The notes: generated by a model not told the origin, from the letters alone. A DNA stretch of 64,000 nucleotides from Bacteroidales bacterium (GCA_024400565.1 JAKSMQ010000002.1:27616-91615); one strand, 5' to 3'; counted from the stretch's first letter, positions 35,222 to 45,530 are shown. Made by a program: numbers and translations.

Positions 35222-35410
35222 TTATTTGATTTCTTTGTGTACGGTTACTTTCTTGAGGAACGGATTGTATTTCTTCAGTTCCAAACGATCGGGGGTATTC
35301 TTCTTGTTCTTGGTAGTCACGTAACGGGACATGCCAGGAACGCCACTGGTCTTCTGCTCGGTGCATTCCAGTATCACTTGTACTCTTGCGTCTTTATTTT
35401 TCTTTGCCAT
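35222..35410 (-). CDS. rpmG: 50S ribosomal protein L33
   Basis: 62 residues from the ATG at 35410 ([20 protein letters not shown]...). ETTKNKKNT-like core reads [25 protein letters not shown], and it ends VTVHKEIK. An ATG eight codons earlier is less likely. Only the first Cys is present, so this is a zinc-free type. rpmB, commonly just upstream in the order, is not found here. Confidence 0.96.
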   Translation of the reverse strand: MAKKNKDARVQVILECTEQKTSGVPGMSRYVTTKNKKNTPDRLELKKYNPFLKKVTVHKEIK

Positions 35411-35431
35411 TTTTCTTTCGTTTTGAGGTTG

Positions 35432-35462
35432 CAAAAGTACTACTTATTTTTGGAATAACAAA
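35432..35462 (-). promoter_or_regulatory. promoter of rpmG-DUF4295
   Basis: Minus strand TTTG (35462-35459) and TACTTTTG (35439-35432) with a 19 bp spacer. Confidence 0.72.
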
Positions 35463-35672
35463 CACTTTTTGCAACTTTTTTTTTATAACTTATCTTTTTT
35501 ATTTTATTTTCAACAATTTACAGAATCGTTATTTTTTCTTTCCCTAGTGTTTTTCTCGCGTTAAAATAGTGTTTTTTCTACCTGTTATCAACAATTTTAC
35601 CCTGTTTTTCAACCGATAATTGTTCGTAAATAGTTAAAAAACGAATTACTATCACTCAATCACACACTTACA

Positions 35673-36920
35673 CTATTTACCAAAGGTTTTTACTGCCTCT
35701 TTCATCTTCTCTCTTACCGACACTTTGAAGGGGCAGCGGGTCTCACAACCACCACAGTTGGTGCACTCGCTAGCATGATGTTGAAGGGCATCGTACTGAG
35801 CCTGCAACTGGGGAGAAACCTTGCCATCTTTCTTGGCGAGGTCGAGAAGTTCGTTTACCTTGGCAATATCAATACCTGCAGGACAGGGGGCACAATGGGA
35901 ACAATAGGTGCAGTCGCCGCATGCCACATCAGCTGTTTCCTTTTTATATATAATACTATAATCTTTATCTTCGTCAGAAGCGGTGAGATACTTCAGATTT
36001 TCCACCAGCTGTTCAATGTTCTTGGTACCACAGAGAGATACAGCTACAGAGGGATTTGCCAGCGAATAGGCCAGACACTGGTTTGTGGTGAGAGCGAAAC
36101 CGAGAGGAGAACGCTTCTCGTCGAGCAGACGGCCACCGCCACCAAAGGCTTTCATTACCACGATGGCTATCTTGTGTGAAACACAGTAGTTATACAGTTC
36201 GGTTCGAACGGGATCAACGCCTGCCAACATATTCTTGTAGCTGTTGGTGTCCCAGATACTCTTATCGGCACTCACGCGGTCGAAAGCGGGATTAAGGCTG
36301 AACATTATCACCTCGACCAGGCCGCTTTTGGCTGCAGCCAGAGCCACCTCGGCATTGTGGCTGCTCATACCTATGTGTTTGATCTTACCCTCTTTCTTGA
36401 GTTGTTGCACATATTTGAGATAGTCGCTTCCCTGGACAGAATCCCAATCGGCCATATCGTCAAAGATGTGCATCATACCAACCTCTATGTAATCGGTCTC
36501 GAGCAGACGGAGCAGGTCCTCAAAGCCTTTCTTGGCAGCTTCAACAGTACGGGTTCTTTTATACTGATTCAACTCCTCATCCCAATAACAGCCAATATGG
36601 CCTTGGATATTCATCTTGTCGCGACGGCCACGGAGTGCATATCCGATTTTGGCACGTACGTCGGGATTGGGGTCATAGATATCGATATAGTTGATACCAC
36701 TATCGATAGCCACATCCATATAAGCGCGGCTCTGGGCGGTGTCGAGTTCTTCGAACACTCCACAACCGATACCGATCTCTCCCACCTCGATACCAGTACT
36801 TCCAAGCACACGATATTTCATATTACCCTGATGGGTCTCTTCTGCTTTCTTTCCGCCACAGGCACACATAATGAAAGCCGCCATGGTGCATAAAATAATA
36901 GATAACTTATTCAATTTCAT
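35673..36920 (-). CDS. exported aldo/keto reductase with C-terminal 4Fe-4S ferredoxin domain
   Basis: 415 residues from the ATG at 36920. The N-terminus (MKLNKLSIILCTMAAFIMCAC) looks like a lipoprotein signal ending at a Cys, so the mature enzyme would be periplasmic or membrane-anchored. The TIM barrel has GSTGIEVGEIGIGCGVF, YIDIYDPNPD (Asp/Tyr region) and HIGMSSHN. The C-terminal domain has CGDCTYCSHCAPCPAGIDI and CTNCGGCETRCP, two cluster motifs. Substrate unknown. An Fe-S and nicotinamide enzyme with a Sec-type signal is odd; a cytosolic start cannot be fully excluded, but no convincing later ATG exists before the barrel. Confidence 0.82.
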   Translation of the reverse strand: MKLNKLSIILCTMAAFIMCACGGKKAEETHQGNMKYRVLGSTGIEVGEIGIGCGVFEELDTAQSRAYMDVAIDSGINYIDIYDPNPDVRAKIGYALRGRRDKMNIQGHIGCYWDEELNQYKRTRTVEAAKKGFEDLLRLLETDYIEVGMMHIFDDMADWDSVQGSDYLKYVQQLKKEGKIKHIGMSSHNAEVALAAAKSGLVEVIMFSLNPAFDRVSADKSIWDTNSYKNMLAGVDPVRTELYNYCVSHKIAIVVMKAFGGGGRLLDEKRSPLGFALTTNQCLAYSLANPSVAVSLCGTKNIEQLVENLKYLTASDEDKDYSIIYKKETADVACGDCTYCSHCAPCPAGIDIAKVNELLDLAKKDGKVSPQLQAQYDALQHHASECTNCGGCETRCPFKVSVREKMKEAVKTFGK

Positions 36921-37153
36921 ATTATACATATATATTATTATCAAGGATTAGATTTTGCAAAGATACACATTATTTTTTAAACAAGATTATTTTAGTCTGG
37001 ATAAAGGAAGACAACAAGAGACAAGAAGGGTTCTTTTTGGTATTTTCTTTCACCATTAATCGAGAATACTATCATTCGAATACAGATCATAATACTATCA
37101 AAATATTAGCGGGACATCCTGTTGATCTGCCCTTTTCACCAACCCTTTTACCA
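36921..37153. other. upstream region of the aldo/keto reductase
   Basis: Contains CAAAGATA at 36958-36965 (TATCTTTG on the minus strand), the likely -7 box. The rest shows AATACTATCA twice, 26 bases apart, and no gene. Confidence 0.45.
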
Positions 37154-37253
37154 TAGCCTAGGCTACCCTTAGAAATAGCCTAGGCTACTTACTCAGTTAG
37201 CCTAGGCTACTGTGGCACTTAGCCTAGGCTACTTCGACAGGTAGCCTAGGCTA
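37154..37253. repeat. 22-bp phased array of TAGCCTAGGCTA (five copies)
   Basis: AGCCTAGGCT begins at 37155, 37177, 37199, 37221 and 37243: exactly 22 bp apart, all five cores identical and each flanked by T and A. Spacers differ from each other and from those of the 8450 array. On the plus strand the last copy is followed by ATTTTTT, as at 8571, so both arrays have the same polarity. Flanking genes here both run on the minus strand. Confidence 0.95.
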
Positions 37254-37276
37254 TTTTTTGCATAGTAAAAAGGGCC

Positions 37277-37318
37277 ATAAAAAGAGGACGGGACTACCCG
37301 AAGTGGATAGTCCCGTCC
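37277..37318 (-). terminator. terminator of the giant T9SS gene
   Basis: GGACGGGACTA (37286-37296) pairs with TAGTCCCGTCC (37308-37318), 11 bp. The minus strand continues CTCTTTTTATGG. It is about 40 bases after the stop codon. Confidence 0.9.
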
Positions 37319-37358
37319 GAAAAGAAGTAAGAAAGCTAAAACTTTCTTTCAGAGAGGA

Positions 37359-40300
37359 TTACTTAACAACAAGCTTCTTAACCATGTTGGTGCCATTGGC
37401 CTGGATGCGTACGAAGTATGCACCCTGTGCGAGGTTGTCAACATTGATGGTCTTTACGCAGTCGCCTGCGCATTCCATCTTCTCGTTCATAACCTTGCGA
37501 CCGGTCATGTCTACGATGCTAACCTCTACTTCGCCTTCCATACCGCTGAGGGTGATGGTGGTTGCTGTAGTTGCGGGGTTAGGATAGATGTTTACATTGA
37601 GACCGGAAACCTCATTGATACCTACATTGCCGGTGGTGAAGGTTACCTTCTCGGACCATTCGGAGATGTAGTTGGTACCGCAGATTGCGCGAACGTATAC
37701 ATCGTATGAAGTCTCTGCATAGAGGCCGTTGATGGTGTATTCGGGTGCAGTTACGGTAACAGTGGTACCCTCGCCCTGGCCGAAGCCCTGGGTGCCGTAG
37801 GTTACTTCCCATTCAGCTGCATCGCTGTTGGAGGTCCAAGCGATCTTAGCGCTGCTGTTGGTAACGTTGCTTGCAGCTACGTTGGTAACAGGAGTACATA
37901 CGGTGGTGGTGAAGGAAACAGCGTCACTCCAGTCGCTTACTACAGCGCCGTTGCCACAGTAAGCAGCTACAGCAGCATAGTACTGAGTACCGGAGGTGAG
38001 GTTCTGGAAGGTGTAAGGCTTAGCAGATACTACTACGCTGTCGGCGAATGCGGTGTTCCATACCTTAACAACCCACTGGGTCTCGTTGCCGCCGTTGGTC
38101 CAGTTGAGATCAACAGAAGTACCGGCAGGAGTAGCGGTTACAGCGGAAGGAGCGAAGCAAGGTAGACTGTCGGTAGTGAAAGCACCATAAGTCCACTCAG
38201 AAACGAAGCCTTCAACTGCATCACAGATAGCGCGAACGCGGAACATGTAATCGGTAGAAGGATTGAGAGCGGTAAAGGTGTAGGAATGATCCTGAACGGC
38301 AGTAGCGTTCTCTGACCATGCAGCCTGAGATGCAGGTTTCATCTCTACCTCATAGTCGGTAGCATCGCCTACCCAAGTGATGGTGGCGTTAGCATAGTCC
38401 TTGGTGATGTTGGAGATAATAGGCATTGCACAGGAGTTGCCCTGGCAGCCGATAAGCATGGTGTTGGTACGGAAACGAGTGACAGTCTTTGAACCGGAGT
38501 AAGAATTGCTGAGGTTGTTTACATCGGGATCATAGGTATCGCTGTAGTATACAAGAGTCTTGTTACTGGTAGTTGTAGTAGTACGGAATACCTGAGAAGA
38601 TGTACCGTAAGCGCCACTGTTGTCGTCAACAATAATCATAAGGTTGCTATGGCCGTCCCAGGTAAAGGAGCTGTCGAGACGGAACATATTCCAACCCTCT
38701 TCACAGTTGAGGTTGCCAGTGTAGACCAACTGCCAGGTGCTGTCCTTAGCTACGATATCCGAAGAGGTTGCGAAGGAAGAAACTGAAGTGTTGGCCATGT
38801 AGATAGATACATTGGTCTTAGCTGTAGAAGCTGTAGTATATGCATACTCGTAAGCTACGGAAATAATCTCAGTCGAACCGAGAGCTGCAAGTTCTGCGCT
38901 ATCGATGATGGTCTCGGAAACACAATACTTGTAGAAGTTGTTGACAGGATTGTCGTAAGAAGTACCGGTTGAGTTGACATCACCGATAGTATCGTAGATT
39001 GCACCATCACAGAATAAGGTAGAAACTACGGTAGCATCGCTCATGCGGCTGGTGTCAGCGCCACATATCTTACGTACCCATACATAGTAGTCGGTGAGGT
39101 TGTCCAGACCGGTGAGGACTGCACTATTGGTGTTGAGTGAGAGCCACTGGTTGGTGGAAACGGCAGCACCTACCTTGCGGTAGCAGAGGTCGTACTGAGC
39201 ACTCTGAGGACCATCCCAAGTCAATGCAATGGAAGAAGCATTGGCGTAGGTTGCACGGATATTTACAGGACGTACACAGGCGGTATAGTCAATATGGATG
39301 TCGTCGATAGCGGCAGCCTCACCTATGAAGCTAGACTGGTTAGACTGGTTGAACCAGAAGAAGGCAACACGGTGTACACCACTAATGGTATCGAGCGAAG
39401 CGGTATAGGTACTCCAGTTGGTATCGAGACGAACAGTAGCCAGACGATGGAGGTCGTTTACGCTACCCCAAGGAGTAGTAATGGAAGAGGTAGAAGCTAC
39501 AACGGGAACAGCAGGATCAACGAGGAATACCATCAGACCATCGTAGAAGTTAGCAGTAGAACCGCCAGCCTTAGCCTTGAAGGTAAGAGTGAAGGAGCTG
39601 TCGATAGTACCGAAATCGATGTCACGATAAGCGGATACGTTGGTAATAGCTGCAGTATGGCTTACGGTTGCACCTGCATCGGCAGAAACATAAGCGCCAT
39701 ACTGACCCTGAGCGGCAGCAGCAGTACCACGATACCAGTTGGTGGTATTGTTGGAGTTGGTCTGCCAGTTGTTCCATTCGGTTACGTTCTCGAAGTCGTA
39801 GTTATAAGGAATAGAAGCGGGGGTCTGAGCAGTAGCGAAGCGGCAACGGGTGGTAGACCACTGGCCAGAATCGGAAGCATTACAGATAGCACGTACGCGA
39901 TATTCTGCATCCATGCTGGAGGGAACATTGGTAAGAACGAAGGGGTTGCTGTTGGCTACAACACGGGTGCCGTTGCCGTCAGCGAAGCCTACATTACCAT
40001 ATTCAATCTCCCAGAGACTAGCACCTGCGCGGTCGGTCCATCCGAGCTGAACGCTGTTGGAGGTAGCGTTCGAAGCGGTAAGATTAATAGGACGGATACA
40101 GGTGGGGATAATGTCAACGCTGATATCGTCAACAGTTACTACGCAGTAGTCGGAGGCAGGTTTGATACCACGGATGGCAATCTGACCATTGTCGAAGCTG
40201 GAGTAGCCGTTGAGAGGAATCTCATATTCACGATATCCGATAGTATCGACCGTTACGGTATCGAGCCACTGGATATTGCCGGTAGTTACGTTCTTCACAC

Positions 40301-43300
40301 CGATTGCAAGCTTGGAAGAGTTTACATAAGTAGAGGTAGAAGTACGGGCGCTGAAGGTAATCTGGAGATTCTGAACGTCGGTCATTTCGGGAAGAAGTGC
40401 AGTCTGTTCATCATAAGCGGTACCGCTATACCAGATATAGAAGCGCATGGAGTTGCTGCCAGAGAGAGCATAGGTCGAGCTGTTGTAAACAATAGGATAG
40501 CTGGTGTAGGAAGTACCATTGTTGATACGGTCCCAGCAAGCAGGCAGGTTGTTAGCGCCAGTGGTGGAGGTAGTACCGAGCACATCGTCGAAGTTCTCAA
40601 ACCAAGGCATATCGGCATTGGTAAGAACCTGGCAAGCGGTACGGAAGGTAATCATTTCGTAGGATGACATCTCGGTAGCGGAGCAGATAGAGCGAACGTA
40701 TACATCGTAAGCAGTATTGCCATTGAGACCGGTGAGGGCGAGAGAGTCGTCAACTACAGTTACATGGGTTCCTTCGGTAGCGATGTCGAATCCGGCAGGA
40801 CCATAAACTACTTCGTAGCTACTGGTGTTACCAGTCCAATGGATAGTAGCATCGGTATTGGTGATACCGGTAACCTGACCCATTGAGGGGAATACACAAG
40901 AAGGAAGTGTGTCGAGAACGAAGTTGTCAACACAGGAATAAGAAGCAGCAGAAGCGCCTACTCTGATTGCAATATAGGCACCATTGCCCTGGTATCCCAT
41001 AAGGTTGCAGCAGAAGTCTTCCCAGTTGGTAGAAGAAGGCAGGTAAGAACCTACGGGTACGAAGGTGGTATGGTCTTCAGGATCGGTCATCACACCAACT
41101 TCGATAGGAATGATATAAGAGGTGCTATAGAGCTTGCCCTTGAAGGAAACCATCAGTTCGTTGGCTGCCTTGACGGTAGTGTCGAGAGCAGGGAGAATAG
41201 CCATACTATAGCCGTTGGCTGCAGCATAGAAGTAGAGGTAGTTTCCGGTATAGCCGTTGGTGTTGATATAAGGACGGTTAGCGGTAGTGCTGAGACGGGT
41301 CCAGCAGTTGGGGAATTCAGTTGCACCAGTACCATAGTTATCAAAGTTCTCAGCGTAGGGGAATGTTGCAATTTCAACACAGCTGGTGGTGAAAGAAACA
41401 TATCCGTAAGCCACATCGCCGGTTACGCAGTTAGCAGCGATACGAGCCTGATAAGCGGTAGCGGGAGTAAGACCGGTAAGGGTATGGGTGTTGGCAGAGG
41501 TCTGCTGGAGAACAGGAATCCAGGTGGTATCGCCCTGTGCGCGATAGTCAAGATTCCAGGAGTTTTCCATATAACCGGCAACCCAGTCGATAGTAGCAGT
41601 AGTGGAACCTATGCTGCTGACCATTGCCGAAGGAGGAATACAGCTTACATCGTTGATGCAAGGAGTAATGAGCTTCATATTGTTACGGTATCCGTAGGTG
41701 GTACCGACAGAGGTAGGACCGGTAATGGCGCTGGGGTTATCAGAGTCGCTCTGATAGTAGCGGGTACGACCGGTAATGGAATGAACTGCATATATCTGAG
41801 AGGAGGAACCATAAGAACCACTATTGTCGTCAACGCAGATCATCAGGTTGCTGTGACCATTGTAAACGAAAGCAGAGTCAAAGTTGACGGTATTCCAACC
41901 CTGAGTAAAGCTGAAAGCGCCGGTGTAAACAAGCTGCATACTGTCGCGGGGCACCCAACCGGTGTTGGTAGCCATTTCGGTATGAGCAAGATAAATACTT
42001 ACATTGTTCTTAGCGGTAATGGGAGTAGAATACTGATACTCAAAAGCAATACCGAGGATGCTGTCTACAGCGCCTATTTCGTCGGCCAGAATCAGCTGTT
42101 CGGTATAACTGAAATTGTAGAAGTTGCTAGCAGGAATGTAGTAGCTGGTAGAAGCTGTACCACCAGTAATTTCTACAACGCCACCTAAGAGACAACCGGT
42201 AGAGAAGTTTACGCTATCGGCATTACCATAGGTATCACCATTGTCGCAGATAACGGAAACCACAGCCTTATAGGAAGTGCTGGGATTAAGACCACTCAGG
42301 AGATAAGGATTGGTAGTTGCAATAATCTCATCCTCGGAGTTGTCGTCGAGATTGGTAAGGATTATCTGATACATCTCGGGAACAGTATCAAGAATACCCT
42401 CTGTATAGGTGTATCCGAGTACGGCAGTAGTACCGGTAATGTTGGTAGCCTCAACGCCGGTTACATTAGGACAGGTAGGCTTAACGTCAACTACGACATC
42501 GTCTACATATACATAGTTGGTAGCAGTATTGGGGTTGAGAATTGCAATATAGCGGCCGTTACCGTGGTAATCGCCGAATACTACAGAATGCGGGGTGTAG
42601 GTTGTTCCGTTAGGTGTGCAGGTTGCCACGCTGGTAAAGGTGGAGATATCGTTAGGATCGGACATCACACCTACCTGAACAGCACCTGTGTAGGAAGTAG
42701 AGGAGGAACGGCTCCAGAAGGTAAGCATAAGGTTGCTGAGGCTGTCGTCAAACATAGGCATCACAGCATAGCTATAGTAGTCAGTAGTTGCGTAGAAGTA
42801 GAGCGCGTTGGAACCGCTGTGAGGATAGGTAGTAGAGACATAGGGATAAGCGGTAGTATAGTTGGTACCCTTATTCCAGCAAGGATCGATAGGACTGGTA
42901 GAGGAAGCAGCTAAGCCTTCAAAACCGTGGGTGTAGGGAAGATCCTCATTAAGGATGGGTTCGCAAGCAGTATGGAAGGTAAGCTGGATATCGTTACTTA
43001 CATCGCCGCCGCCACAGTCGCTGTGGAGGAATACATAGTAGGTGGTATTGGCGTTGAGGTTGGTAAGAGTGTAGGTGGTATCGGTTGCATAAACCAGTTC
43101 TCCTAAGCCCTGTCCGGGAGTAAAGAGGCTGTCAGCATATTCGATTACCCAGGTAGTAGCATCACCTACGGGAGTCCAGGTGAGATCAGCCGATTCGTTG
43201 GTGATAGCAGTAGTAACAAAGTTTTCGGGATGGTCGCAAGAGGGAGTGGTATAAACCTCGATATCGTCTACATATACATAGTTGGTCGCTGTGTTGGAGT

Positions 43301-45530
43301 TCAGCAGAGCGATGTAGAGACCGCTTCCGGTGTAGGAAGAGAGGTCAACCTCCTGATGAGTCCAGGTTGTGCCGTTGGGCTGAACAGTCTGAACAAGGGT
43401 GAAGGTAGAAATATCGGTGGGGTTGGTCATCACACCTACCTGGAGAGCGCCCGTGTAGGAGGTACTGGAAGAACGGCTCCAGAAAGCAACGGTAAGGGCG
43501 CTTACGTTATCGGGTGCAGGAGGAAGAACTGCGCAACTGTAAGAGGTAGTTGTAGCATAGAAATAGAGATTCTTTCCTCCATTGTGGGGTGAGGTTGCGC
43601 TGATGTAAGGATAAGATGTAGAGGTATAGTTGGTCATCTTGTTCCAGCAAGGATTGAACTCGGAGGTAGAACCGGTAGCGAGGTCTTCAAATCCATAGCT
43701 GTAGGGGAGCTCCATGGCAGCACATGCTGTACGGAATCCGAAAGCAGCAAGGGGACTGGTCTCCGAGCCGCAGTCGCTGACTACATAAGCGTAGTACTGG
43801 GTGCTGGGCTCAAGGTTGGAGAGGGTAACGGTGGGGTTGCCCGAAACAAACTCGGTCAGATAGGTTGTGCTCTCTGACGAGTTAGGATCGAACTGAACGG
43901 TATCGTAATAAACAATCCAGTTGGTAGCATTTCCGCGTTCGGTCCAGCTGATGGTTGCCTGCTCGCCGGTAAGGTTATCTGCCACTACGTTGTTGGGAGC
44001 AACACAGTTGGGGATGGGATAGACCTGAATATCGTCGACATTAATGTTGCAATAGCTGCTGGCAGGCTTGATACCGCAGATAGCGATACGGTTACCTGAT
44101 CCGGTATAGCTGTTGAGAGGAACCTCAAAGGTCTGGTAGGTGATAGCGTCTACGTCGACAGTATCAATCCAGACAAAGGTGTTATTGCCTTCGCAGATAC
44201 CGATAGCCAGCTTGGAGGTACTGGTGTAGGAGCTGCTTCCGCAACGGGCAGCAAACTGAATCTGAAGGTTGCTGACATTGTCGAACTGGGGAGTTACGGC
44301 AATCTGGTCCGAATAGGTAGTTCCGCTATAATAAGTATAGAAACGGAGCGAGTTGGGAGTACTCTGGGCATAAGAAGCCGTGCTGTAGATGATAGGATAT
44401 CCGATATAGGTAGTATTGGTACCGGTATTGACATTGAACCAGCCGTTGGGCAGGTTGTTTGTGGAACCCGAGGTAGAACCCGCATAGCTGTCGAAATTCT
44501 CGATATAGGGATAGGTGCTGATGGTACCTACTTCGGTCATGAAAGGAAGACCGATCCATCCGCCAGTATCGGTAGCGGAGCAATAGCTCTGGAGATAGAA
44601 GTCATAGGCCGTATTGGCATCGAGACCGGTAATGGTGCAACTATTGGTTGTTACCACACCGGTAGTACCAGTTCCGCGAACAAAGCCGCTGGGGCCGTAT
44701 TCGATGTTATACTGGCTGGCATTACCTGCTGCCCAGCTGAAGGTAGCCGAGTTGTCGGTACGGGCAACAAGCGAAGGAGCAGGAGTAGGACAGGTGGAGG
44801 GAGTAAACTCATAATAGCGTCCCTGACCGGGCCACGAAGCGGCAGGAGCAAGGGTAGTAGTAGCGCCCAGCGAAGCCATGTGGCTGACAGGGTAGACGGT
44901 AACAACATCCGAAGCGTTGGTACAGAGACCTACCTGATAGCCTACAGTAGCATTTTCGGTAGGAGCAGCATCATAAACGATGGTAATGGCATTGGAAGTC
45001 TCGTGGAGCTGGACCTGCCATTTCTGGATACATTGGATAGTAGCAGTATAGGAAGCTACATTGAATTCTGCTACCAGCACACGGTTGGGAGCAGTTCCGA
45101 CAACCTCATACTTCAGATAACAGCCCTGGTCTGCGTAAGGCGAGCTGGTAGCACGCATACGGCCGTCTCGACCAATACCAATAATCTTGGGATTGTTCTG
45201 AGCCGCGTTGGTCGCATTGAAAGGGGTTGTGTAATACGAAGTTCCGACCACTGTACTTCCCAGACGGAGACATCCGTCGGAGTTCATCGAGAACTGCGTG
45301 TAGGCGGTTCCTCCGATTTCGAAGGAGAAACCGATGCTTTGCACCGTGGTCTTAAAGCTGTCGCCCGACCCCGTTGCTGGCATTGTAGTGTCCCAGGCTG
45401 CTGTCGAAAGCTGTATCCAACGACTCTGATCAACACCCGTATTGAAATTATACGTGCTGAACTGAGCGAAGGATAACCAAGGCAGAGCCATAAGCACCAC
45501 AAGCACTAAAGACTGAAATAATCTTTTCAT
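37359..45530 (-). CDS. giant T9SS-secreted fibronectin type III protein
   Basis: About 2,723 residues from the ATG at 45530; signal peptide MKRLFQSLVLVVLMALPWLSFAQ. The C-terminal ~75 residues (LNVNIYPNPATTATTITLSG ... GAYFVRIQ ... KKLVVK) are a type A T9SS sorting domain. Between lie about eleven fibronectin type III units, recognisable as Cys-x-P...W...Y repeats, and six choice-of-anchor J-like jelly-roll units (such as LPYSYGFEDL, IPYNYDFENV). Two copies of another module have SNLMICVDDNSGSYG or SNLMIIVDDNSGAYG. Likely a cell-surface adhesin or scaffold. Conserved cysteines start most FN3 units. It has its own promoter and terminator. Confidence 0.92.
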   Translation of the reverse strand: MKRLFQSLVLVVLMALPWLSFAQFSTYNFNTGVDQSRWIQLSTAAWDTTMPATGSGDSFKTTVQSIGFSFEIGGTAYTQFSMNSDGCLRLGSTVVGTSYYTTPFNATNAAQNNPKIIGIGRDGRMRATSSPYADQGCYLKYEVVGTAPNRVLVAEFNVASYTATIQCIQKWQVQLHETSNAITIVYDAAPTENATVGYQVGLCTNASDVVTVYPVSHMASLGATTTLAPAASWPGQGRYYEFTPSTCPTPAPSLVARTDNSATFSWAAGNASQYNIEYGPSGFVRGTGTTGVVTTNSCTITGLDANTAYDFYLQSYCSATDTGGWIGLPFMTEVGTISTYPYIENFDSYAGSTSGSTNNLPNGWFNVNTGTNTTYIGYPIIYSTASYAQSTPNSLRFYTYYSGTTYSDQIAVTPQFDNVSNLQIQFAARCGSSSYTSTSKLAIGICEGNNTFVWIDTVDVDAITYQTFEVPLNSYTGSGNRIAICGIKPASSYCNINVDDIQVYPIPNCVAPNNVVADNLTGEQATISWTERGNATNWIVYYDTVQFDPNSSESTTYLTEFVSGNPTVTLSNLEPSTQYYAYVVSDCGSETSPLAAFGFRTACAAMELPYSYGFEDLATGSTSEFNPCWNKMTNYTSTSYPYISATSPHNGGKNLYFYATTTSYSCAVLPPAPDNVSALTVAFWSRSSSTSYTGALQVGVMTNPTDISTFTLVQTVQPNGTTWTHQEVDLSSYTGSGLYIALLNSNTATNYVYVDDIEVYTTPSCDHPENFVTTAITNESADLTWTPVGDATTWVIEYADSLFTPGQGLGELVYATDTTYTLTNLNANTTYYVFLHSDCGGGDVSNDIQLTFHTACEPILNEDLPYTHGFEGLAASSTSPIDPCWNKGTNYTTAYPYVSTTYPHSGSNALYFYATTDYYSYAVMPMFDDSLSNLMLTFWSRSSSTSYTGAVQVGVMSDPNDISTFTSVATCTPNGTTYTPHSVVFGDYHGNGRYIAILNPNTATNYVYVDDVVVDVKPTCPNVTGVEATNITGTTAVLGYTYTEGILDTVPEMYQIILTNLDDNSEDEIIATTNPYLLSGLNPSTSYKAVVSVICDNGDTYGNADSVNFSTGCLLGGVVEITGGTASTSYYIPASNFYNFSYTEQLILADEIGAVDSILGIAFEYQYSTPITAKNNVSIYLAHTEMATNTGWVPRDSMQLVYTGAFSFTQGWNTVNFDSAFVYNGHSNLMICVDDNSGSYGSSSQIYAVHSITGRTRYYQSDSDNPSAITGPTSVGTTYGYRNNMKLITPCINDVSCIPPSAMVSSIGSTTATIDWVAGYMENSWNLDYRAQGDTTWIPVLQQTSANTHTLTGLTPATAYQARIAANCVTGDVAYGYVSFTTSCVEIATFPYAENFDNYGTGATEFPNCWTRLSTTANRPYINTNGYTGNYLYFYAAANGYSMAILPALDTTVKAANELMVSFKGKLYSTSYIIPIEVGVMTDPEDHTTFVPVGSYLPSSTNWEDFCCNLMGYQGNGAYIAIRVGASAASYSCVDNFVLDTLPSCVFPSMGQVTGITNTDATIHWTGNTSSYEVVYGPAGFDIATEGTHVTVVDDSLALTGLNGNTAYDVYVRSICSATEMSSYEMITFRTACQVLTNADMPWFENFDDVLGTTSTTGANNLPACWDRINNGTSYTSYPIVYNSSTYALSGSNSMRFYIWYSGTAYDEQTALLPEMTDVQNLQITFSARTSTSTYVNSSKLAIGVKNVTTGNIQWLDTVTVDTIGYREYEIPLNGYSSFDNGQIAIRGIKPASDYCVVTVDDISVDIIPTCIRPINLTASNATSNSVQLGWTDRAGASLWEIEYGNVGFADGNGTRVVANSNPFVLTNVPSSMDAEYRVRAICNASDSGQWSTTRCRFATAQTPASIPYNYDFENVTEWNNWQTNSNNTTNWYRGTAAAAQGQYGAYVSADAGATVSHTAAITNVSAYRDIDFGTIDSSFTLTFKAKAGGSTANFYDGLMVFLVDPAVPVVASTSSITTPWGSVNDLHRLATVRLDTNWSTYTASLDTISGVHRVAFFWFNQSNQSSFIGEAAAIDDIHIDYTACVRPVNIRATYANASSIALTWDGPQSAQYDLCYRKVGAAVSTNQWLSLNTNSAVLTGLDNLTDYYVWVRKICGADTSRMSDATVVSTLFCDGAIYDTIGDVNSTGTSYDNPVNNFYKYCVSETIIDSAELAALGSTEIISVAYEYAYTTASTAKTNVSIYMANTSVSSFATSSDIVAKDSTWQLVYTGNLNCEEGWNMFRLDSSFTWDGHSNLMIIVDDNSGAYGTSSQVFRTTTTTSNKTLVYYSDTYDPDVNNLSNSYSGSKTVTRFRTNTMLIGCQGNSCAMPIISNITKDYANATITWVGDATDYEVEMKPASQAAWSENATAVQDHSYTFTALNPSTDYMFRVRAICDAVEGFVSEWTYGAFTTDSLPCFAPSAVTATPAGTSVDLNWTNGGNETQWVVKVWNTAFADSVVVSAKPYTFQNLTSGTQYYAAVAAYCGNGAVVSDWSDAVSFTTTVCTPVTNVAASNVTNSSAKIAWTSNSDAAEWEVTYGTQGFGQGEGTTVTVTAPEYTINGLYAETSYDVYVRAICGTNYISEWSEKVTFTTGNVGINEVSGLNVNIYPNPATTATTITLSGMEGEVEVSIVDMTGRKVMNEKMECAGDCVKTINVDNLAQGAYFVRIQANGTNMVKKLVVK

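Noticed and set aside
39294-42188. Long plus-strand frames (457 and 372 codons) inside the giant gene
   Set aside because: Antisense to repeated FN3 modules, and the translated product is repetitive Gly/Val/Ser without a signal or motif.
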